From the NCBI GenBank assembly GCA_023055355.1, contig JALJCS010000018.1, positions 2,976,001 to 3,040,000 on the forward strand: 64,000 nucleotides of DNA. The letters are read 5' to 3'. Made by a program: the position numbers and the translations under genes. Positions 25,622 through 36,695 of the stretch are shown in pieces; the first letter of the stretch is position 1, and each line of letters begins with the position of its first letter. The stretch is from Agelaius tricolor. Its lineage: Eukaryota; Chordata; Aves; Passeriformes; Icteridae. Below the pieces are notes generated by a model. It was not told the DNA's origin. It saw only the letters and a list, made by a program, of their open reading frames with translations, and made no database searches.

Positions 25622-28108
25622 CGTGCCGAGGAGAGCGGAGGGATCCGGCTGCGTGTCCTTGGCTGCAGGGCCGGGCGGCGGCGGAGGGAAGTTGGGGCTG
25701 AAAACCATGAGGTCGCTCTTGGCAGCGCCGTCCGCCACGCACAGGCTGCGGCTGTGGCGCTGCGAGTAGGACCAACTGCCCACTTCGCTGGCGCACACGA
25801 GCGTCGTGGGCCCGGGCCCCGAGAGCACGGCCGCCCGCGGCGCCCAGCGCGACGCCCCGTACAGCACCACGGCCAGCAGGAAGAGGCTGGACACGGCGCA
25901 GATGGCCACCACCAGCCACACGTTGGTGGCCGCGCTCGCCGCGCCGGGCCCCGGCTCCGCGCCCGCCGCCGAGCGCGACACCGCGGACGACGACGACGAC
26001 GCCGCCGAGGATCCCGCGGCCAGCGCCGCCTCGGCGGCCTCGAGCAGCGACACGCTGAGCGTGGCCGTGGCCGAGCGCGCCGGCTCGCCGTGGTCGCGCA
26101 CGACGATCAGCAGCCTCTGGCGAGGCCCGTCCGCCTCGTCCAGCGCCCGCGCCGTGCTCACCTCGCCGCTGTAGAGCCCCACGCGGAACGGGCCCTTGCC
26201 CCGCGGCTCGCACAGCTCGTAGCGCAGCCACGCGTTGTAGCCCGAGTCGGCGTCCACGGCGCGGATCTTGGCCACCACCTGCCCCGCCGGCGCCCCCCAC
26301 GCCGCCCACGCCCACAGCGTGCCCGACTCCGAGCCCGCCCCCGCCAGCGCCGCCGCCTCCGCCTCCGCTGCCGAGCCCGCGGCCGGCAGCAGCGCCGGCG
26401 CGTTGTCGTTCTCGTCCAGCACGAACAGCTGCACCGTGGCGTTGCCGCTCAGCGCCGGCTCCCCCGCGTCCACCGCGCGCACCTCGAACTGCAGCACCTG
26501 CAGCTCCTCGTAGTCCAAGGGCTGCAGCGCCCACAGGCGCCCGCTCTCCGCGTCCACCGACACGTAGCTCGACGCCGGACGCCACCCCATGCCACCCGAC
26601 GACGACGACCCCGCGGCCACACCGCCCAGGCCGCCGTCCCACACCGAGTAGCTGACGCGCCCGTTGGCCGCCTCGTCCGGGTCCCGCGCCCACAGCCGCG
26701 CCAGCTCCGCGCCCGCCGCGTTGTTCTCCCGCGCCAGCACCGTGTACACGGCCTGCGCGAACAAGGGCGCGTTGTCGTTCACGTCCGACACCGGCACCCG
26801 CAGCCCGCGCCTGGCGCGCAGCGCCGGCGCCCCGCCGTCCTCCGCACGCACCTCCACCTCGTACTCCGACACCCGCTCCCGGTCCAGCGCCTCGCGCAGC
26901 ACCAGCGAGTACGAGCCCAAGAACGTCGCCTCCAGACCGAACGGCGACGCCGGCCACACCCAGCACCGCACGCGACCGTTCTCCCCCGAGTCCCGGTCCG
27001 ACACGCTCAGCAGGGCCACCACCGTCCCCACCGACGCGTCCTCCGCCACCGGCACCGACAGCGACGTCACCCACACCTCCGGAGCGTTGTCGTTCACGTC
27101 CACCACCTCCAGCTCCACGCTGCAGTGACCCGACAGCGGTGGTGTCCCTTTATCCGTCGCTTCGACTTGCAATTCATGTAAACGAACGTCTTCGAAGTCC
27201 AAAGTACTCTTCAGTCTGATCTCGCCCGTCTTGGAGTCAATAGTAAAGAGTTCTTTGTTACCAATAGGAGTCGAACCCAAGATGCTGTAAGAAAACTCCT
27301 TATTGCTTCCTTCGTCCGGATCCGTGGCATTCACACGTACTACGAGCGTCCCCTCTGTAGCGTTCTCCGGCAGCTGCACTTTATACACGGATTGGTTGAA
27401 CTGGGGCGGATTGTCGTTCGCATCCAGCACGGAGATCACCAGCTCCATTGTCCCCGTCAGAGACGGCCGGCCCCCGTCAGTCGCCGTCAGCACCAACCGG
27501 TGCACGGGAATTCTCTCGCGGTCTAAGGAATTTGCGAGTACCAGAAACAGAGACTTCCTGTTTTCATCCGACGATTTCACATCGAGTGTAAAATATTCAC
27601 TGGGGCTGAGTGTGTAGGAGAGCTGAGCGTTCGCCCCGATATCCGCATCCGACGCCCCCTCCAGTGGGAAACGAGACCCCAGCAGAGACGATTCCGCGAT
27701 GCTGAGGTTTTTCCGGGCGGCGGGGAAGACGGGGGCATTGTCGTTGATGTCGGTGACCTCCAGCTGCACATGGAAGACGCGCAGCGGCCGCTCCAGCAGC
27801 ACCTCCAGGCGCAGCGCGCACGGCGCGCTCTTGCCGCACAGCTCCTCCCGGTCGAGCCGCGAGCTCACCAGCAGCGCGCCGCTCGCCCCGCTCACCTCCA
27901 CGCTCGCTCGCCGGCCCTGCGCCACCAGCCGCAGCCGCCGCGCCTCCGCCTCGCCCGCCTCCAGGCCCAGGTCCTGCGCCAGACGGCCCACCACCGTGCC
28001 GGCCTTGGCTTCCTCCGGCACCGAGTAGCGCACCTGCCCGCCCGACAGCGCCCAGGCCGCCTGCAGCACCAGCACCCGCACCAGCGCCGCACAACAACGC
28101 TCGCCCAT
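25622..28108 (-). CDS. PCDHA: Protocadherin alpha variable exon E28
   Basis: Encodes 829 residues. Approximate layout: signal peptide 1-24, EC1 25-130, EC2 131-238, EC3 239-344, EC4 345-450, EC5 451-575, EC6 576-690, membrane helix 731-752, cytoplasmic tail to 829. The calcium motifs DINDNAP, DANDNPP, DVNDNAP, DVNDNAP and DENDNAP close EC1-EC5. MGERCC is chosen as the start because it begins the signal peptide and has A at -3 and G at +4; the frame is open further upstream without a second signal peptide. EC2-EC3 are private to this exon (DVKSSDENRKSLF; SILGSTPIGNKELF) and carry two NAT sequons. The exon ends LLGT before GTCAGT at 25621, phase 0. The EC5 loop reads GGVAAGSSSS. Trans-recognition specificity of clustered protocadherins is known to come from EC1-EC4. 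Confidence 0.95.
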
Positions 28109-28410
28109 CCTTCCTGCCGCTCTGCCCGCCGCCGCCGCTCTGCCTGCCGGCCCCGGACCGGGCCCCGCACGGCTCCCCGCCGCCGCCCGGACGCGCCGCC
28201 TCTGCTGCCCGGCCCGAGCCGCCCCCCCCGCGCTCACAGCCGGGCTCTCCGCCGCACCGGGGCGGAGCCGCCCACACCGAGCCGTTCCTGAGCCTGCAGC
28301 GACACCGTGCGCTGCTCCGCCGCCTCACACGCTCCGTGACAGCGCCTGTGCCTCCGCTCCGTCATGGCCACCTCCTCTGCTGTTTCTTCTTACCGTGCTC
28401 CTTTTATATT
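28109..28410 (-). promoter_or_regulatory. PCDHA: E28 promoter: TATA-like, CGCT block, CTCF-like motif
   Basis: The 5' UTR/promoter block is shared with the E35-E60 exons. On the minus strand, in order towards the gene: TATAAAAGG at 28400-28408, ACAGCAGAGGAGG at 28371-28383 (fits the CTCF core CCASYAGRGGGC at about 9-10 of 12), and a CGCT core at 28341-28344 about 235 bp from the ATG. Clustered protocadherin promoters are known to carry a conserved CTCF-bound element with a CGCT core at about this distance. Which of the two motifs is that element is unresolved. Confidence 0.55.
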
Positions 28411-28600
28411 TCATTCTTTGGACTTTTCCCGCTGCTCTCTTTTTACCCCTTCTGCTATCTCGCCCGTCGCCTCCGGAGCCAGACTGCAGGAAAAACAAGC
28501 TGGATCCACCAACTCGACTTACGCGGCATTAGCGTCGGACCGCGGAATATTCGCATGGAGGCGGGGGCTCTTGAGAACCAGCTCCACCCAGCGATTAGAG

Positions 28601-28772
28601 GTAAGGGCGTTTCATACTGCTCATCTCCTTCGCTGTTAATTTCTTTTTCGTCTTTCTCATCTTCCATTCTAAATTACCTTCTTGTCTCATACCTTCATAG
28701 CATCTTCTCTCTTCCTTTTCTCTCACTCCCTTTATGTCTTCCTTTCTTGCTCTTCTTCTTTTCTGTTTACAG
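28601..28772 (+). other. Candidate antisense mini-intron, E28 unit
   Basis: On the plus strand, AGAG|GTAAGG at 28601 is followed by a 150-base T/C-rich stretch ending TTCTGTTTACAG at 28772. This is a consensus donor and acceptor 172 bp apart. It lies about 490-660 bp upstream of the E28 ATG, on the strand opposite the gene. Equivalent pairs occur in five other units. The frames are low complexity, so any transcript is probably non-coding. Confidence 0.5.
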
Positions 28773-29813
28773 CGACAGCATCTGGGACATACCAGTAAAT
28801 TCGTCCGTCCATCCTTCATTTCTTCCATTTTCCCATCTTCCTCTTCACTCTCCTTATGCACACACATACTCTCTTCTTCCTCATCTCCTTTACAAATGTA
28901 TTTTTCCATTACTTCACTCTCCCCATGAAGCACAAACACACCATTGGTGACACTTCTCGTTCCCCTCAGTTGACATCTTTCATCTCTCGACTCAAGGAGC
29001 AAACTTCCTGCTCCCTTCAAGTCTGTGCCAGACTGCCAGCTTGCTCTTTCACCTCGCTTTCTGGAAGGGAATCACACTCTTCAGGCTCCATCCTCTCAAG
29101 GGAGAGAATTCACAGCCCTCTCAAACACAGGCCAAATCCCTAGGTACTTTGACATTGTGTAAACACACTTGACTAAGCACAAACAACCCAGAGAATCTTC
29201 AGGAACTCAAAGCCATCAAGGCTCAGTATATAATTCCCTGATTGCTGAATAAAATTTAGAGCAACCACAGCTTCCAAGCACTCTTCATATACTCTGATGA
29301 AAAGCTGTTCTTCAGGCCTCATTTGCCTCCTGCATGCTGAAAGTAAATTTCTGGCTCCATATTTCAGGCAGGCCAGAACAGTCAAAAACACACAGAAAGA
29401 ATGTCCAACCCCAGGGGCAAATTCCCCATCAAATCCCTCTGTGCAGCCAGATCCAACAGGTAAAGGCAACAGAGCCATTTTATCTCTGTCATTTTCTCTG
29501 AGAAAACACTCCTGACTCCCAACGCATCCACTCTGAAAAATGCGTTAAGGTCCCTACTTCTTCTGTGCTTGCTGTTATTTGCTCATACTGTGTCTGGAGA
29601 AAGAAGTTAGGAATGGGAGGAGGCAGTGGTGCTCTGCTGATCCAGTAAAGGAATCAAAGAACATTTCAAACTTGAAGGCATCCATAAGCATCATCAAGTC
29701 CAGCTCCAAATCCAGGCACATTCGGTTAATCCAAAACGAAGATACCCTGACTGAACACATATAAAGGTACAACTGTATTCCAGACTCATCTTCTTTAGGC
29801 AGCAGGAACTTAC

Positions 29814-29834
29814 CTGAAGCATCCTTGACTCCTT
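29814..29834 (-). other. Conserved 21-nt acceptor/donor-bounded segment (E28 unit)
   Basis: On the minus strand, CTGAAG precedes 21 bases ending in TTCAG and followed by GTAAGT. Segments of the same 21-base length bounded by AG and GTRAGT occur at 36675-36695, 49300-49320 and 62546-62566. It could be a microexon or only a remnant. Confidence 0.25.
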
Positions 29835-32532
29835 CTTCAGACAATATTTACTGTCAAGAGAGGGAATTGATTCTGAAGCATATTTTCTTTTAATGTTATC
29901 AGAGATTTCTGGGGAAGATGAATAGGAGAAAATGACCCACGTTCTGCAAAACCCTCTAAATCACTGAACAGATCACAACAATCCTTCATGTACTTATATC
30001 ACATGCTAAGTAGAAGAGATGCTGCAAATCTAAGGACATTCTCCCAAGCTCAGCCTCAGCTTAGAAGACTGGAAAATCCATCTCTCATACCCGTGGTCAA
30101 CTACTGCAAACTCTGCTACCTGACAGCTGCCAAAATTCAGCAGTCTGCATTTCATCCACTGTTAACAACACATGGCCAATGCAAAAGAAGAAAAAATTCT
30201 AAAAGATGGAATGTTTTGGTAAAAGGAGAGAAGAAAATTAGAAGGTTCCATTCCACCATATTAAAATGCCAAGTCTGTAAACTTCTTGGTTATGCACAGA
30301 AGTTTTTCCACTCCCTATCAAGACAAGAGCAGGGATATAAACCAGGAGAGCTTCAGAGAAGACTGACCAACAAGACTGATAATTGGAAACGCTGCTGTTT
30401 CACCAACACCATATGTTCAAAAGCAAGTGATCTAAGTTGTGTATGGAAGATGTCTTCACATCTGCCAGGAAGAGCACAGAGAATACCAAGGATACACAGG
30501 ACTTCAGAAGCACCTGAGAGGATCCCAGGAGAGCAACCCTGGGTGACAGGTGTCTTCACAAGGTTTTCCAGTGGATTCCTCTATCCCAAGCTCTGGGAAA
30601 TGAATCTTCAGCTAAGCAGGTGGCTGGAGCTTTTCTTCCCCAGTGATAGGGCTTATGCTCCACAGCATCTCCATTTCCTCAGTAATAAACTTCTCCACTC
30701 AAAGTCATGACAGAGGGCCCAAGCAGTACTCCCTGCCACTCAGAGGATTACAGCTGTAGCAGCCAAACTGCCCCACCAAAACAGGTTGCACCAGCAATAA
30801 AACCCACTCTGACATGATCCAGGCCTTTGCACATCCCCACCTTCCCTCACAATTGGCAAAAAGACCTTAGGAAGAGATGCAATTCACCCTAAACGTGCTG
30901 AGCTTTTTCAGCAATCTTAGATGGAAACACCACAGAGCTACACATTAGAGATGTTTAAAATTCTGTGATCAGAGTCACAGCTCTGATCCTGGCCCAGATG
31001 TATATTTATTTTGAGAGAACCACACCAAATGCTGAAGCACAAGCACAGTCAAACTGTAGGGGAGAATTTCTACAGTAACATCAGGGCTGGGCTGCTCTGC
31101 AGGGTTTGGTGTGGCCATGCAGGTGTCAGGGTTAAGCACGACCAGGGAACACCCATTTCTACTGAGGCTGACCCTGCAAGTGCTCAGGTAGGAGATATGA
31201 GGCACACACAGATTATACCCTCTTCCTCATCACATCCTCTTGCAAATCCCACTTGACAAGCAGCAAGGAACCATCCTGGCAAAATCAACAGCTGAGGAAG
31301 CCGCTTTAGATGTGGACTCCTACACAAGGACTCCAGCAAGCTCCAGTCCTACCCTCACACAATGCCTTCCTCAAAAGAGGGAAGTGGCTCATTAAACAAT
31401 CTTCATCATTGCATTTCCTCTTACCAACACATTCCATACAGTAATGATGTATCAGCACAAATCTCTTTCTGTTCTGGGATAACTTCATCACCTCAAAGGA
31501 CTTGGTGGCCATTTCAATACCACACAGCATTTCAGGGTCCACAAGGCCTCCAGCTCCAGAAACTTAGAACTTCTGCAAAGGATCCCAGGCAGGAGCACTC
31601 TGTGCCCATCCTGCCTCACAGTTTTCTCAGGGTATCCTTCATTCATCACTCTGGGACACGAGTTCTCAAGACAACCACATCATCACTCATTCTTGTCCTA
31701 ACACGTGGCCCATGCCCTTCTCAATGAATTCCACCTTCCTCAGGCAGCTCTTCTGCTCAAGCTCACATCAAAACAAACCTGGACCTAACCCTGCCACGGC
31801 CACACTCACTTTACTAAACATGCTACACTTTGCTTCCCTTACAGAAAGGAAAAAATAACACAATGGAAAAGGTGATAGTAAAGTCGCTGCTGCCTTTCCT
31901 ACTTTCTTAATGAGCCTGATGGTGGAACCTAAATGCAGAATTGTTGTTTACACTGGGAATCAAATAGCTGACATGCCAAGTGTAATTTTGTGTCACATCT
32001 CAGGCAAGGAAAATAAAAGAGGACAGTTTTCAATAACAATCCTGACCTAATACCAACATAGTCAGAAGTCAGCAAAGGCATTAAGTCAAAACAACGTGAC
32101 TGGGGGACTGTCACCACCAAGGCTCGTCTTGAATTCCTGCACCAAGCTAGCATTGAAACCCTTCATGCAAAAATGTAACAAAGTTGCCTGCAAAGCTGGC
32201 GCCCGGGGTACCTCTCAGAGCAACAGGCAGTGATTTCATTCCTGAGTAAAACTCCTGCCCAGCACAGCGAGACTCACCTGCGGATGGTAATTGCTCTGGG
32301 GTGCCATAAAAACTTAATTCTGCTTCCACGCACCAAGAACTTGCAAAACCAGGCAAGGAAAGGCCGACGATGGAAATGTCCCTCTAACATCCTTAAACAC
32401 CCACTGCCCTAAGGCTGCGGGGGCGCGACCTCCGTAGAAGCAAGAACGACCCAGGGGGCGGGAGAGAATGAATGGAGGGGAAAAGAGGCGGAGAAGATAA
32501 GAGCGAGATGCGAACAAGGCATTGCCACTGAC

Positions 32533-35016
32533 CGTGTCGAGGAGAGCGGAGGACTCCGGCTGCGTGTCCTTGGCTGCAGGGCCGGGCGGCGGCGGAGGGA
32601 AGTTGGGGCTGAAAACCATGAGGTCGCTCTTGGCAGCGCCGTCCGCCACGCACAGGCTGCGGCTGTGGCGCTGCGAGTAGGACCAGCTGCCCACTTCGCT
32701 GGCGCACACGAGCGTCGTGGGCCCGGGCCCCGAGAGCACGGCCGCCCGCGGCGCCCAGCGCGACGCCCCGTACAGCACCACGGCCAGCAGGAAGAGGCTG
32801 GACACGGCGCAGATGGCCACCACCAGCCACACGTTGGTGGCCGCGCTCGCCGCGCCGGGCCCCGGCTCCGCGCCCGCCGCCGAGCGCGACACCGCGGACG
32901 ACGACGACGATGACGACGCCGCCGAGGATCCCGCGGCCAGCGCCGCCTCGGCGGCCTCGAGCAGCGACACGCTGAGCGTGGCCGTGGCCGAGCGCGCCGG
33001 CTCGCCGTGGTCGCGCACGACGATCAGCAGCCTCTGGCGAGGCCCGTCCGCCTCGTCCAGCGCCCGCGCCGTGCTCACCTCGCCGCTGTAGAGCCCCACG
33101 CGGAACGGGCCCTTGCCCCGCGGCTCGCACAGCTCGTAGCGCAGCCACGCGTTGTAGCCCGAGTCGGCGTCCACGGCGCGGATCTTGGCCACCACCTGCC
33201 CCGCCGGCGCCCCCCACGCCGCCCACGCCCACAGCGTGCCCGACTCCGAGCCCGCCCCCGCCAGCGCCGCCGCCTCCGCCTCCGCTGCCGAGCCCGCGGC
33301 CGGCAGCAGCGCCGGCGCGTTGTCGTTCTCGTCCAGCACGAACAGCTGCACCGTGGCGTTGCCGCTCAGCGCCGGCTCCCCCGCGTCCACCGCGCGCACC
33401 TCGAACTGCAGCACCTGCAGCTCCTCGTAGTCCAAGGGCTGCAGCGCCCACAGGCGCCCGCTCTCCGCGTCCACCGACACGTAGCTCGACGCCGGACGCC
33501 ACCCCATGCCACCCGACGACGACGACGACCCCAGGCCGCCGTCCCACACCGAGTAGCTGACGCGCCCGTTGGCCGCCTCGTCCGGGTCCCGCGCCCACAG
33601 CCGCGCCAGCTCCGCGCCCGCCGCGTTGTTCTCCCGCGCCAGCACCGTGTACACGGCCTGCGCGAACAAGGGCGCGTTGTCGTTCACGTCCGACACCGGC
33701 ACCCGCAGCCCGCGCCTGGCGCGCAGCGCCGGCGCCCCGCCGTCCTCCGCACGCACCTCCACCTCGTACTCCGACACCCGCTCCCGGTCCAGCGCCTCGC
33801 GCAGCACCAGCGAGTACGAGCCCAAGAACGTCGCCTCCAGACCGAACGGCGACGCCGGCCACACCCAGCACCGCACGCGACCGTTCTCCCCCGAGTCCCG
33901 GTCCGACACGCTCAGCAGGGCCACCACCGTCCCCACCGACGCGTCCTCCGCCACCGGCACCGACAGCGACGTCACCCACACCTCCGGCGCGTTGTCGTTC
34001 ACGTCCAGCACCTCCAGCACCACCTTGCAGTGACCCGACAGCGGGGGCGTCCCTTTATCTGTCGCCCTTATATTTAGGTCGTATAAATTAACTACTTCGA
34101 AGTCCAAGGCGCCCGTCAGTCTGATCTCCCCTGTGTTCGCATCAATGCTGAATAAATCTGAGCCAGAGGGAGGAACAATAGTATCGATTTCATATCTCAC
34201 ATCTCTATTACTTCCTTCGTCCAGGTCCGTCGCATTCATCCGCGCCACAAGTGTGCCTTGTACGGCGTCCTCAGACAAATGTACATTATACAGAGATTGG
34301 TTGAACTGGGGCGCGTTGTCGTTTGCGTCCAGCACCGAGATCACCAGCTCCATGGTGCCCGTCAGAGACGGCCGGCCCCCGTCAGTCGCCGTCAGCACCA
34401 ACCGATGCACGGGAATCGTCTCGCGGTCCAGAGATTTCACGAGTACAAGAAAAAGAGACTTACTGCGAGAGTTACTGTTTTCTTCCTCTATTCTGAAGTG
34501 ATCGCTGGGGCTGAGTGTGTAAGAGAGCTGAGCGTTCGCTCCGATATCCGCATCCGACGCGCCCTCCAGCGGGAAACGAGATCCGGGCATTGTAGATAAC
34601 TCTGCGATGCTGAGGTTTTTCCGGGCGGCGGGGAAGACGGGGGCATTGTCGTTGATGTCGGTGACCTCCAGCTGCACATGGAAGACGCGCAGCGGCCGCT
34701 CCAGCAGCACCTCCAGGCGCAGCGCGCACGGCGCGCTCTTGCCGCACAGCTCCTCCCGGTCGAGCCGCGAGCTCACCTGCAGCGCGCCGCTCGCCCCGCT
34801 CACCTCCACGCTCGCCCGCCGGCCCTGCGCCACCAGCCGCAGCCGCCGCGCCTCCGCCTCGCCCGCCTCCAGGCCCAGGTCCTGCGCCAGACGGCCCACC
34901 ACCGTGCCGGCCTTGGCTTCCTCCGGCACCGAGTAGCGCACCTGCCCGCCCGACAGCGCCCAGGCCGCCTGCAGCACCAGCACCCGCACCAGCGCCGCAC
35001 AACAACGCTCGCCCAT
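32533..35016 (-). CDS. PCDHA: Protocadherin alpha variable exon E35
   Basis: Encodes 828 residues with the full alpha layout (signal peptide, EC1-EC6, membrane helix, WSYSQ/DLMVFSPNF tail). EC1 differs from its neighbours at one visible residue, GALQVSS for GALLVSS. EC2-EC3 are private: AELSTMPGSRF, FRIEEENSNSRSKSLF, and EIDTIVPPSGSDLF in EC3, with sequons at NQS and NAT. The juxtamembrane serine run is six long, and the EC5 loop is the short form GGLGSSSSSGG. It ends LLDT before GTCAGT at 32532, phase 0. Past the donor the frame stays open to a stop at 32314, closely matching the read-through tail of E41. The start is MGERCC in a strong context; in-frame upstream codons extend to 35409 but carry no second signal peptide. 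Confidence 0.95.
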
Positions 35017-35320
35017 CCTTCCTGCCGCTCTGCCCGCCGCCGCCGCCGCTCTGCCTGCCGGCCCCGGCCCGGGCCCCGCACGGCTCCCCGCCGCCGCCCG
35101 GACGCGCCGCCTCTGCTGCCCGGCCCGAGCCGCCCCCCCCGCGCTCACAGCCGGGCTCTCCGCCGCACCGGGGCGGAGCCGCCCACACCGAGCCGTTCCT
35201 GAGCCTGCAGCGACACCGTGCGCTGCTCCGCCGCCTCGCACGCTCCGTGACAGCGCCTGTGCCTCTGATCCGTCATGGCCACCTCCTCTGCTGTTTCTTC
35301 TTACCGTGCTCCTTTTATAT
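35017..35320 (-). promoter_or_regulatory. PCDHA: E35 promoter: TATA-like, CGCT block, CTCF-like motif
   Basis: Minus-strand TATAAAAGG lies at 35311-35319, ACAGCAGAGGAGG at 35282-35294 and the CGCT core at 35252-35255, about 236 bp from the ATG. It is nearly identical to the E28 block, with two or three substitutions such as 'ctgatccgtc' for 'ccgctccgtc'. Confidence 0.55.
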
Positions 35321-35511
35321 TTTAGCCTTTGGACCTTTACCGCCGCTCTCTTCTTACCCCTTCTGCTATCTCGCCCTTCGCCTCCGGAGCCAGACTGCAG
35401 GAAAAGCAAGCTGGATCCGCCAACTCGACTTACGTGGCATTAGCGTCGGACCGCGGAATATTCGCATGGAGGCGGGGGCTCTTGAGAACCAGCTCCACCC
35501 AGCGCTTAGAG

Positions 35512-35678
35512 GTAAGGGCGTTTCGTACTGCTCATCTCCTTCGCTGTTGTTTTCTTCTTCGTCTTTCTCATCTTCCATTCTTAATTACCTTCTTGTCTAA
35601 TACCTTCATAGCATCTTCTCTCTTCCTCTTCTCTCACTCCTTTTTTCTTCCTTTCTTCCTCTTCTTTTCTGTTTACAG
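35512..35678 (+). other. Candidate antisense mini-intron, E35 unit
   Basis: Plus-strand TTAGAG|GTAAGG at 35512 and TTCTGTTTACAG ending at 35678, 167 bp apart across a T/C-rich tract. It is a paralogue of the E28 pair. Because these two spacers are close duplicates, their agreement counts as one observation rather than two. Confidence 0.5.
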
Positions 35679-36674
35679 TGACAGCATCTGGGACATACCA
35701 GTAAATTCGTCCATCCATCCTTCCTTTCTTCCATTTTCCCATCTTTCTCCTCATCTTCACTGTCCCTAAGCACACCACATACTCTCTTCTTCCTCATCTC
35801 CTTTACCAATGTATTTTTCCATTACTTCACTCTCCCCATGAAGCACAAGCACACCATTGTTACAGTTCTCGTTCCTCTCGTTGACATCTTTCATCTTTCC
35901 ACCCCAGGAGCAACTTCCTGCTCCCTTCAATCTGTGCCAGACTGACAGATTGCTCTTTCACCTCACCTTCTGGAAGGAAACCACACTCTTCAGGCTCCAT
36001 CCTCTCAAGGGAGAGAATTCACAGCCCTCTCAAACACAGGCCCAATCCCTAGGTACTTTGACATTGCTGTAAACAGACTTGACTAAGCACAAACAACCCA
36101 GAGAATCTTCTTCAGGAACTCAAAGCCATCAAGGCCCAGCACACCAATCCATCCTGAATGCTGAACACCACAGCTTCTGACAGTTTTCATATACTCTGAT
36201 GAAGAGCTGTTCTTCAGGCCTCATTTGCCTCCTGCATGCTGAATGTAAATTTCTGGCTCCATATTTCAGGCAGGCCAGCACAGTCAGAAACACACAGCAA
36301 GAAGGTCCATCCCCAGGAGCAAATTCCCCATCAAATCCCTCTGTGCAGCCAGATCCAAAGGGTAGAGGCAACAGAGTCATTTTACCTCTGTCATTTTCTC
36401 TGAGAAAACACTCCTGACTCCCAACACATCCACTCTGAGAAATGTGTTAGGGCCCCTCCTTCATCCATGATTGCTGTTATTTGTGTCTGGAAAAAGAGGT
36501 TAGGAATGGGAGGAGGCAGTGTTGCTCTGGTGATCCAGTAAAGGAATCAGAGAACATTTCAAACTTGAAGGCACCCATAAGCATCATCAAATCCAACTCC
36601 ATATCCAGGCGCATTTGGTCAATCCAAGGTACAAGTGAAATCAGACTCATCTTCTTTAGGCAGCAGGAACTTAC

Positions 36675-36695
36675 CTGAAGCATCCTTGACTCCTT
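36675..36695 (-). other. Conserved 21-nt acceptor/donor-bounded segment (E35 unit)
   Basis: Minus-strand CTGAAG, then 21 bases ending TTCAG, then GTAAGT. It is a near-identical paralogue of 29814-29834 through spacer duplication A, so it adds little independent support. Confidence 0.25.

Larger units (their letters stand above)
28109..32532. repeat. Spacer duplication A, copy 1 (E35-E28 spacer)
   Basis: This spacer aligns along its length with 35017-39388 at an offset of about 6.86-6.91 kb, with scattered substitutions and small indels. Shared stretches include 28490-28600 with 35395-35510, and 31000-32400 with 37860-39260. It contains the E28 promoter, the candidate antisense intron, a conserved donor-like site at 29814, and no gene. 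A 'tttattttgagagaaccacaccaaatg' segment near 31003-31030 recurs in other spacers. Confidence 0.9.

Noticed and set aside
32278..32283. Minus-strand CAG|GTGAGT at 32278 (twin at 39134), a stronger donor than the GTCAGT used by E35 and E41
   Set aside because: It lies beyond the in-frame stop at 32314, so it cannot join this exon's coding sequence to the constant exon. The twin follows from spacer duplication.
32533..35409. Upstream in-frame extension of E35 to a start near 35409 (and similar extensions in E28, E47, E54 and E60)
   Set aside because: The extension is R/G/A-rich 5' UTR translation. MGERCC begins the signal peptide in a strong context, and the extensions differ in length between exons.
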